Shown here: piece after piece, positions 35,169 to 42,082 of the stretch
Position numbering within the stretch: position 1 is the stretch's first letter
How the letters are laid out: each line of letters begins with the position of its first letter
Origin: Actinacidiphila acidipaludis
Lineage (GTDB): Bacteria; Actinomycetota; Actinomycetes; Streptomycetales; Streptomycetaceae
Assembly (NCBI RefSeq): GCF_019890725.1
Contig: NZ_JAINZZ010000008.1
Coordinates: 62,001-126,000 of the forward strand
Direction of reading: 5' to 3'
Length of the DNA: 64,000 nucleotides
Made by a program: the position numbers and the translations under genes
Notes under the pieces: model-generated
Told to the model about the DNA's origin: nothing
The model's database searches: none
What the model saw: the letters and a program-made list of their open reading frames with translations, nothing else

Positions 35169-37927
35169 CGCTCCAACTCCCGTCCGTCGTCCAGTCGGTC
35201 GAGTTCCACCGTCAGTTCGGTGACGTAGCGGTCCGCGCCGTCACCCAGCCACAGCTCGTCGGGGCCCGGCAGCATCTCGCTCAGCACGACCGCGGAGGTG
35301 CTCTTGCGCACCGCCGTGTCGAGCAGGCGGACGCACGGGAGGGAGTCGAAGTCGACGTACTGCGGCTTGTGTTCGCCGCCGAGGGCCGCGAAGACGTGCC
35401 GCGGCAGTCCGGCGGCGCGCTGCCACTCCCGCCACGCCAGGTACCACTCCTCGTCCGGCTGCCCGGCGACGACCGGGGGCAGGTCCTCGGCCGCGAAGCG
35501 CCAGCTACGGCGTTGCAGCACCACGTTCCCGAGCGTCACGCGCGGCAGCACGCTTCCCGCCTCCGCGAGGCCGGTGCCCTCCCACAGGTCGAGCTGGACC
35601 ATGCTGGTGCACGAGAAGTTCAGCAGGACCTGCTGCACCTCCGGCAGGGCCATCGGCAGGAGGAATCCCAGGTAGACCGGGATGACCTCGACGCCGAGGC
35701 GGCGCGAGCGCAGCAGCAGCCGGTCGGCCGCCGCGTCGTGCTCGACGACGAGGTCCTCCACGGGAATCTGCTCGTCCGGCGGCCGGAAGCTGGTCTCACC
35801 GGGGCAGACCACCTCGTAGGGGGTCACCACGGGGTGCAGGTTGAGGTTCGTCGCGTCGTAGCCGCCCTTGAGCTCCGCGAACACCGCGCCGGTGGGGACG
35901 ACGTCGGCCAGCGACCGCCGCAGCGCCTCGGTGACCCCGTCGTCGAGGCAGTGGGCGAACCGGGAGAACAACAGGGTGAGCCCGGAGTAGATGCGGTTGA
36001 CGACGACCAGCGGGTCGCCGCCGCGCTCGGCCAGTTGCAGGAAGAACGACAGGGGCTGCAGGCCCCGGGCGCAGGACGGCGGGAGCTTCCGCTCCACCGC
36101 GTCCAGGAAGTCGTCGTCCAGCGCCAGGACGGTGTCGCCGTCCTGCGCGCGGAAGCGGCGGGTGATCTCCTCGGCCACCGCCGCCCGCGCCTCGTCGATG
36201 CGGGTGATCTCCTCCTGCCGGAACCAGTTGTCGTACGGGTGGAACTCCGTGCCGTCGAAGCGCTGGTGGCGCATGAGGCGCTGGTTGTAGTTGTCCCAGA
36301 AGTCCTGCCCGAACTCGTGGGCGAAGGACAGGAAGTCCTCGCACACGCCGCCCACGCCGTGCCGGGCCCTGAAGTAGCCCTTGGTCACCAGCCGGCGGAT
36401 CAGGTTGGCGTCGAACGCGGGCAGCACCCGGGCCAGGCGCCGGAGTCCGGGGGTCACCTGCCCGGCCCAGGTGGTGCGGTCGGCGGTCACGGCCAGGTCC
36501 GGCAGGGTGGTGTCCTCGTAGACCAGCGTCCGCAGCACGGGGACGTCCTCGCGGTCCAGGCGGCGGTGGGCCTGCTCGACCGAGTCCTTGATGCCGCCGA
36601 GCAGTTCACGCCGGCGGACCAGCGGGGCCGTGGCGAACGCGGCGACGTCCTCGCCCATCCGCTCCACGAGGGCGGCGAGATCGGCGCTCCAGCCGGTGCG
36701 CAGCGCCCGCAGCCCCTCGGCGTAGCTGCCGACGGGGTCCGGGTCGTGGATGTCGACGTGCAGGCCCGGGACCACCAGCAGGCCCAGCCGCAGCAGTTGG
36801 GTGAGGTAGGCGTCCACCTCGGCCTCGGGCCGGCCGGGACCCATCGCGGCCAGCCGGCGCACCGCCTCCCCGAACGGCACGGCCTGGTCTCCGAACACCG
36901 CGAGCACGTCCGCCAGCACCTCCCCGGTGGGCAGGTAGAACAGGCTCTCGTGCAGCGAGTCCAGGGTGACGGCGGCGTCCGCGTCGCCTTCGGAACCGCG
37001 CCGTTTGCGCAGGTAGCGGACCCGGTCGGGATGGATCTCGAAGCCGGTGGTGGCTCGCACCGGAAGGTCGTGGCGGGTGTGCGGGGTGACCGTCAGCAGG
37101 TCGGAGAGCCGGGCCAGCACCGCGATGTTGAGCCGGGTGCTGCTGTGCTTGTCCCAGCCGCCGATCCGGGCGGCCAGCGGTGCTCCGGCCGCCTCGCCGA
37201 CCACGCCGGCGGACACCGCGGTCAGGGTGCTGAAGGGGCTGGTCTTGCAGGCCGTCCGGTACAGGTACTCCAGGAACGACCGCTCGATACGGCGTTCCCG
37301 TTTGCTGAGCGGACCGTCGCCCCGCCCGAGGTAGTCGTCCAGGTAGGTGTCGAGCGAGCCGGAGGACAACTGGACGCCGAGACGCAGGTCCGTCTCGGCG
37401 GCGATGCGGCGCAGCCGGCTCCGGCCTTCGGCGGTCTCCCGCGCGACCACGGAGGCGCCGGCGCGCAGCAGCGTCTCGCCGCGTTCGCGTTCCGCGGCCC
37501 AGGTGTGCAGCGCAGTCGTCTCGGCGGGCGGCAGCAGCGGCTCGGCCGCCGCGAGCCCGCGCGGGGCACGGGAGTTGAAGACGTCGCGGCGCAGGTTGAT
37601 GAGCGCCTTGCGGGCGGCCGGGTCGTCGAGGCTGTCGGCCACGCGTTCCTGCAGCATGTCGGCGAGCCGGGCGCCGCTCTCCCCCACCGCGCGCCGGACG
37701 TCGAGCACCTGGTCGGCCCAGGCGGCGCTGTCCGGTGTGGCCAGGGCCTCCGCGGTCCCGAACGGCAGTCCGCCGACGCGCAGCATGAAGCGCGGCACGA
37801 GGTGCCAGGTGCCGGCCGCGTGCGGCGCGGCTGCCGTGTCCGCCTCGGGTGCCGCGCCTGCCTCGGATGCCTGCGGGGCGGCGGCCGCCTCGGCGGGCGT
37901 GGCCGCCGTTGTCGGGCTGGATGTCAC
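35165..37927 (-). CDS. LanB-type dehydratase, glutamylation subunit
   Basis: 920 residues from GTG 37927 (GAGGGGA upstream, 10 bases after the dehydrogenase stop). The body fits Lant_dehydr_N: FMLRVGGLPFG near the start, RIERSFLEYLYRTACKTSPFSTLT (about 230), and C-terminal FSCTSMVQLDLWEGTG and RLLDTAVRKSTSA. No SpaB_C domain is attached, so this is a split enzyme. Characterised homologues transfer glutamate from Glu-tRNA to Ser/Thr side chains. An Ala/Pro-rich 40-residue N-terminal extension is probably disordered. Confidence 0.92.
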   Translation of the reverse strand: MTSSPTTAATPAEAAAAPQASEAGAAPEADTAAAPHAAGTWHLVPRFMLRVGGLPFGTAEALATPDSAAWADQVLDVRRAVGESGARLADMLQERVADSLDDPAARKALINLRRDVFNSRAPRGLAAAEPLLPPAETTALHTWAAERERGETLLRAGASVVARETAEGRSRLRRIAAETDLRLGVQLSSGSLDTYLDDYLGRGDGPLSKRERRIERSFLEYLYRTACKTSPFSTLTAVSAGVVGEAAGAPLAARIGGWDKHSSTRLNIAVLARLSDLLTVTPHTRHDLPVRATTGFEIHPDRVRYLRKRRGSEGDADAAVTLDSLHESLFYLPTGEVLADVLAVFGDQAVPFGEAVRRLAAMGPGRPEAEVDAYLTQLLRLGLLVVPGLHVDIHDPDPVGSYAEGLRALRTGWSADLAALVERMGEDVAAFATAPLVRRRELLGGIKDSVEQAHRRLDREDVPVLRTLVYEDTTLPDLAVTADRTTWAGQVTPGLRRLARVLPAFDANLIRRLVTKGYFRARHGVGGVCEDFLSFAHEFGQDFWDNYNQRLMRHQRFDGTEFHPYDNWFRQEEITRIDEARAAVAEEITRRFRAQDGDTVLALDDDFLDAVERKLPPSCARGLQPLSFFLQLAERGGDPLVVVNRIYSGLTLLFSRFAHCLDDGVTEALRRSLADVVPTGAVFAELKGGYDATNLNLHPVVTPYEVVCPGETSFRPPDEQIPVEDLVVEHDAAADRLLLRSRRLGVEVIPVYLGFLLPMALPEVQQVLLNFSCTSMVQLDLWEGTGLAEAGSVLPRVTLGNVVLQRRSWRFAAEDLPPVVAGQPDEEWYLAWREWQRAAGLPRHVFAALGGEHKPQYVDFDSLPCVRLLDTAVRKSTSAVVLSEMLPGPDELWLGDGADRYVTELTVELDRLDDGRELER

Positions 37928-37937
37928 GAGTGTCCCC

Positions 37938-39647
37938 TCACAGCAGCCGGTAGTCGTAGTCCGCACGGTCCGCCCGCTCGTGCCCGAGCAGCACGAACAG
38001 GAAGGTGCGCTCGTCCCCGTCGTCGAGACCGACCGCCTCGTCCATCGCGATGTTGTCGAAGCCCAGGACCGCGCCGCAGCCGACGCCGAGCGCCGCGGCC
38101 GTGGTGTAGGCCGTCTGGGCCAGCGCTCCCACCTCGGCGTTGAGCACCCGGTAGCCGCGGCTGCCGTACGCCTCGAGGACGCTGCGCCAGCGGCCGGAGA
38201 CGGCCAGGACGGCGCCGACCTGCTCCAGGTTGTAGTTGCTCAGGTAGTAGCTGTGCTGGAGCATCTCCGCGATCGGCTCCTGGCGTGCCACCAGCAGGCG
38301 GTGGCCGTCCGGGTCGTAGCGGTAGGTGCCGCTGGGCAGGCCGCCGACCCGGTTGGCCAGCACGTGCAGCCCGGTCAGCCCCACGTCCTCCGGCACCACG
38401 TCGGAGGTGTAGCGCCGGGCGGACACGGTGCCGGCCAGGACGGTGGCCAGTTCGTCGAGTTCCAGCAGGCGGGAGCGGACGAAGGAGCCGAAGCTGGTCC
38501 GCCGCGAGCGCAGCACGTCGCCGACGTCCGCGGTCAGGCGTTCCGACAGCGGCGCCGGCAGGTCCACGGCGTCGCTCCCGGTTGCGGGCCGAGGCGCCAG
38601 GTCGCGGGCGGTCTCCCGTGCGGGGCGCGGCCGGCGGTCCGCCAGCACGGCCTGGTGCACGTCCCGCACCTGCTCGAAGATCCGGGTGCGGGCGGAGCGT
38701 TCGAAGCTCGGCCGGTCGATCAGGCCGCCGCGCGCGCCGTCGCCGGGCAGGGCCGCCACAGGCGATCCGGGTGCCGGGGCGCCGGGCGTCCCGAACGGCA
38801 GCGGGACGACGGCGAGCACGCTCTCCTCGTCGGTGACGATGCCCAGCAGCCGGTTCAGCCGCTCGTCATCGAACCACAGGGCACGCGACAGGCGGCGGCC
38901 GGTCCCCCTGGCGATCATGTCCCAGCAGCCGAGGAGCGCGCCGACGTCCTGGGTGACCACGTGGTAGCAGAAGCTGTTGTACTTGAAGGCGTTCTTCCAG
39001 AACCGCACGGTCACCAGGAGGAACCCGTTCGCGGCCGCCTCCTGGCCGGGCTGCGCCCCACCAGGCTGCTCCTCGCCGGTCTGCCCCTCGCGGTGCTGGC
39101 CCTCACCGGCAGCCTGCGACCCGCCGGTGGCGCACGCGGCGCGCACCTCGTCGGTGAGGTCCCCGGTCAGCAGCCGTTCGAACGCGTGGTGGGCCGTGGA
39201 GTAGTGGTAGACGCCGGGGGTGAGATCACCGCCGGGACCGGCCACCCAGTACATCTCCAGCGGGTACATGCCGCCGCCGGAGGCGGTGCCGCGGCCCCAC
39301 AGCGCCTCCGGGTAGAGCACCCGCACATGGCTGTCCTGGTTCCAGCTCACCCGCAGCCTGCGGTCCAGCACCCCGTAGGACAGCCGCAGCAGGGCGGCCA
39401 GGGACTCGCTGGTCCACGGCGGCCCCTGGCCGGCCGGGCCGTCGCCGAGGAGGACGTCGCCCGCGGGCGCCAGCGGATGGCCCGCCCCCTGCGGCAGCGG
39501 GAAGCGGCGCACGCCCAGGTAGGTCTTGTGCCGGGACGGCTGGTCCTCCCAGTCGGGGCTGAAGCCGATCGGCTCCATCGGCTCACGGCCGCGCCGGAAC
39601 ACCGACTCCACATAGCCCTGCACGAGCTGCGTCCGTTCCTGGGACAC
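37938..39647 (-). CDS. tandem SagB-type azoline dehydrogenase
   Basis: 569 residues from GTG 39647, which has AAGGAGG seven bases upstream. An ATG at 39728, overlapping the YcaO stop (ATGA), would add 27 residues and is an alternative. Two nitroreductase/SagB halves: the first (about 40-280) has GTASGGGMYPLEMYW and GVYHYSTAHHAFERLL; the second (about 330-569) has RRTSFGSFVRSRLL, LPSGTYRYDPDGHRLL, AEVGALAQTAYTTAAALGVG and RTFLFVLLGHERAD. A low-complexity Gln/Glu/Gly insert splits the first. FMN-dependent SagB enzymes oxidise azolines to azoles. One half is probably structural, as in double-domain thiopeptide enzymes. Confidence 0.88.
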   Translation of the reverse strand: MSQERTQLVQGYVESVFRRGREPMEPIGFSPDWEDQPSRHKTYLGVRRFPLPQGAGHPLAPAGDVLLGDGPAGQGPPWTSESLAALLRLSYGVLDRRLRVSWNQDSHVRVLYPEALWGRGTASGGGMYPLEMYWVAGPGGDLTPGVYHYSTAHHAFERLLTGDLTDEVRAACATGGSQAAGEGQHREGQTGEEQPGGAQPGQEAAANGFLLVTVRFWKNAFKYNSFCYHVVTQDVGALLGCWDMIARGTGRRLSRALWFDDERLNRLLGIVTDEESVLAVVPLPFGTPGAPAPGSPVAALPGDGARGGLIDRPSFERSARTRIFEQVRDVHQAVLADRRPRPARETARDLAPRPATGSDAVDLPAPLSERLTADVGDVLRSRRTSFGSFVRSRLLELDELATVLAGTVSARRYTSDVVPEDVGLTGLHVLANRVGGLPSGTYRYDPDGHRLLVARQEPIAEMLQHSYYLSNYNLEQVGAVLAVSGRWRSVLEAYGSRGYRVLNAEVGALAQTAYTTAAALGVGCGAVLGFDNIAMDEAVGLDDGDERTFLFVLLGHERADRADYDYRLL

Positions 39648-39724
39648 GGCTGCTCCTCCTTCGCCGGACATGGCCCGGGGGTCGGCGGGGTACGCGGCTG
39701 GCTGCGGCATCTCACGGGTTCCGC

Positions 39725-41680
39725 TCATGGGAAGGGATGGGGCCTGCGGTTCAGCCCGGTCGGCCCGAAGCCCGCCGAGCGGGCGTGCAGTTCGGCGAGC
39801 TCGCCGCCGAGGTACGCGTGCAGTCTCGGGTGCCCGAGGACGCGCTGCCGCTCCCAGCCGAAGTCGATGGGTACGAGTCCGGGCGCCAGGACGCACAGGG
39901 TGCGGATGCGGGTGCCGTCCTGCTCCGGGCAGGTCTGGTCGACGGTGATCACGTCGCTGCCGGCGTCGCGCAGCAGCTCGGTGAGGCAGCGCACGTCGTC
40001 CGCGAGGTCGAGCGTCGCCGGACGCTGGGCCAGCCACCCGGCGTACAGCTCGTCCATCGGCCGGAGCGTGTCGGAGTCGAGCAGGAAGCGGGCGGTGTCC
40101 GCCATCTCCGGCAGGCCGTACAGCAGGGCGTGGTCGGTCAGTTCGTGGACGCGGTTGTAGTCGGCCCGCATCTCGTGCAGGACCGGGAGCTTGGCCGCCA
40201 CCCGCTCGTCCATGCCCGGGATGTAGGAGGCGGTCTCGGCGATGGCCGCGCGCACCGCCTCCACCGGGTCCATGCTGGCGCCCGCTGCGAAGCACAGCGT
40301 GCCCAGGCCGCCGTCCAGCCGTTCGGCCACCGCCATCACCGCGGGGACGGGGATGTCCACCCGCATGTCGAACAGCCGCATCCGGTAGCCGAGCCGGGCC
40401 ACGCGGTCCAGGACGAACTGGACTTCCTCGTCGTCGCAGGTGGCGGGGTCGATCTCGGGCAGTCTGCTCCCGGCGTACCAGCACAGCAGGAAGGCGTCGC
40501 GCTCGATGAGTTCGAGCATGCCGTGCAGCAGCGCCTCCTCGGTGCTCGTCCCGCTGGCGCAGCCGTTCGAGCACTCCTGCACGAACTTCCGGTCGGGACG
40601 GCGGTCGAGGTAGAAGACGAACTGCTCGGGCACCAGCAGCGGGCGCCCCTCGGCGAAGGAGTAGCCCCACACCCAGTGCGTGGGCGCGTCCGGGCTGTAG
40701 GGCTGGTAGTACTCGTGGTGCCCGGCGTAGAAGTCCGGCTGGTAGCCGCCCATCGACGAGGGGTCGAGGGCGTCGGCCGCCAGTTCGCGGTAACTGGCGT
40801 ACATCTCTGGCTGCTTGGCCCGCGGGAACTGTCCCGCGTACCGTTCCAGGCCCTCCAGCATCCCGTAGCGCTCGCTGCCGGCCGAGCTCTGCGACTGCCC
40901 GCTCCACCACATCTCGTGGTAGTCGTACTTGCTGCGGACCCGGAAGTAGCCGCTGACCGGCAGGGTCGCGCTGCACTGGTAGACCCGGCGGGTGGTACTC
41001 GCCAGGGCGCCGCACACCTCGTTGACGTAGCCGCCGGCCGGCAGCGGCAGGTCGGCCGCGGCCGCGCCCCGGTAGCTGGACGGGTGCTGCTTCGGGCGGA
41101 GTTCCAGCGTCAGCCGCGCGCCCTCGGCGGTGTCGGCCACCGGGGTGGCGCAGCGCTCACACTCGGAGTCCGCGATCAGCTCGTGCCGGTCGACGGTCAG
41201 GTCACGGGTGTTCAGGCGCAGGATCCGGCCGATCCGCCGGTCGCCGGCCGGAACGGCGGCACCGGCGGTCTCCGCGGCGACGAGCTGGGCGATCTGTTCC
41301 AGCACGAAGGGGACGAGAAAGGGGTCGTTGCCGCTGAGGGTGGCGTCCGTGCCGTCCTCGACGGCACGCCGCTCCTCGACCGGGCGCAGCGCCAGCCAGC
41401 GCCGTTCCAGGCACCGGCCGCACGGCCTGCTGCTCCCGTCGGCGCGGTGCAGCGGCCCGAGCAGCACGCTCTGGCCGTAGAGGCGGACCGGGTAGACGAG
41501 TTCACCGGCCGGCGGACGGTCCGCGGCGGGGCCGTTCTGCGGCAGGCCGAGGACGTCGACGTCCAGGTCCACCCCGGCGGCGGCCCGTCCGGCCAGGTGC
41601 CCGCGCAGGACACCGATCGCCCAGGAACGCGGGTCGTCAGGCGTCGCCGTGCCGGCCGCCACGCTCGACAGCAAAGTCAT
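39725..41680 (-). CDS. YcaO cyclodehydratase with N-terminal E1-like/zinc region
   Basis: 651 residues from ATG 41680. Residues about 1-210 carry two Cys pairs, CGRC (about 88) and CERC (about 173), fitting the zinc-binding remnant of TOMM C-proteins. Residues about 215-651 are YcaO: ATP-site segments SERYGMLEGLERYAGQ (about 265) and LLHGMLELIERDAFLL (about 385). The C-terminus NRRPHPFP is the Pro-rich tail typical of azoline-forming YcaO proteins. It uses ATP to cyclise Cys/Ser/Thr onto the preceding carbonyl, giving thiazolines and oxazolines. It depends on the F-type protein upstream for leader binding. Confidence 0.92.
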   Translation of the reverse strand: MTLLSSVAAGTATPDDPRSWAIGVLRGHLAGRAAAGVDLDVDVLGLPQNGPAADRPPAGELVYPVRLYGQSVLLGPLHRADGSSRPCGRCLERRWLALRPVEERRAVEDGTDATLSGNDPFLVPFVLEQIAQLVAAETAGAAVPAGDRRIGRILRLNTRDLTVDRHELIADSECERCATPVADTAEGARLTLELRPKQHPSSYRGAAAADLPLPAGGYVNEVCGALASTTRRVYQCSATLPVSGYFRVRSKYDYHEMWWSGQSQSSAGSERYGMLEGLERYAGQFPRAKQPEMYASYRELAADALDPSSMGGYQPDFYAGHHEYYQPYSPDAPTHWVWGYSFAEGRPLLVPEQFVFYLDRRPDRKFVQECSNGCASGTSTEEALLHGMLELIERDAFLLCWYAGSRLPEIDPATCDDEEVQFVLDRVARLGYRMRLFDMRVDIPVPAVMAVAERLDGGLGTLCFAAGASMDPVEAVRAAIAETASYIPGMDERVAAKLPVLHEMRADYNRVHELTDHALLYGLPEMADTARFLLDSDTLRPMDELYAGWLAQRPATLDLADDVRCLTELLRDAGSDVITVDQTCPEQDGTRIRTLCVLAPGLVPIDFGWERQRVLGHPRLHAYLGGELAELHARSAGFGPTGLNRRPHPFP

Positions 41681-41770
41681 CCGTCCACCAGTCGCTCAAT
41701 AGGAGGAAGATCGGAGGTACGGCTGCTCGCCCGTGGTGCCGTCCGGCGCCACGCCAGCAGCCCGGTCAGG

Positions 41771-41803
41771 CCGGTCGGCCCGGATTGTGCCCGGGCCGAC
41801 CGG
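41771..41803 (-). terminator. strong hairpin just after the precursor gene (attenuator/partial terminator)
   Basis: Perfect 13-bp stem, CCGGTCGGCCCGG (41771-41783) with CCGGGCCGACCGG (41791-41803), loop ATTGTGC. It starts 15 bases after the precursor stop and 90 bases before the YcaO start, in the only long gaps of the operon. No U-run follows. It likely lets only part of transcription continue, so precursor mRNA exceeds enzyme mRNA, or it stabilises the precursor message. Confidence 0.65.
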
Positions 41804-41818
41804 TTCTGACGGGAAACG

Positions 41819-41992
41819 TCAGCTGGTGCTGGTGCTGCAGGAGCAGCAGGAGCTCGTGCTGCAGGAGCAGCAGCTCGAGCACGAGCAGCTCGAGCTGGAC
41901 CACGCCAGCTCGACCGACTCGTCGGTCATCTCCTCGATCTCGAACGTCGCGCTCTCCAGAGCACTCAGCTCGTCCTTCAGTTCGACAGCCAT
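41819..41992 (-). CDS. RiPP precursor peptide, all-Ser/Cys/Thr core
   Basis: 57 residues from ATG 41992, with GGGAGG seven bases upstream. Residues 1-31 form an acidic, helical leader (FEIEEMTDESVEL near its end), like thiopeptide/LAP leaders recognised by RRE domains; the last leader-like residues are ELAW. Residues 32-57 are 15 Ser, 8 Cys and 3 Thr and nothing else: SSSSCSC, then two copies of SSCCSCST, then STS. It lies 90 bases after the F-type gene and 138 before YcaO, and is followed by a strong hairpin. Cys are expected to become thiazoles, and Ser/Thr oxazoles or dehydroamino acids. The exact cleavage site and final pattern are unknown. Confidence 0.92.
   Translation of the reverse strand: MAVELKDELSALESATFEIEEMTDESVELAWSSSSCSCSSCCSCSTSSCCSCSTSTS
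41832..41873 (-). repeat. 18-bp direct repeat within the precursor core
   Basis: GTGCTGCAGGAGCAGCAG (plus-strand view) occurs identically at 41832-41849 and 41856-41873, 24 bases apart, which is eight codons. It encodes the repeated peptide unit and explains how the core could lengthen or shorten in frame. Confidence 0.9.
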
Positions 41993-42049
41993 GACGAACC
42001 TCCCTGTAGTGGGGATGACACCCCGGAACGTCTGTTCCGAGAACCGTGG

Positions 42050-42065
42050 CGCGCCTTCGGGCGCG
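42050..42065 (-). promoter_or_regulatory. small hairpin in the leader of the precursor gene
   Basis: 6-bp stem CGCGCC/GGCGCG with a 4-base loop in the 90-base gap between the F-type gene and the precursor start. A weaker GGAAC/GTTCC pair follows it. May stabilise a processed precursor transcript; inference only. Confidence 0.35.
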
Positions 42066-42082
42066 GTCGGGGCCGGGGGCGG

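Noticed and set aside
39648..41015. Upstream extension of the SagB-type ORF to over 1000 residues
   Set aside because: The extra part runs in another frame of the YcaO gene and gives Arg/Pro-rich shadow protein; a good ribosome site supports GTG 39647.
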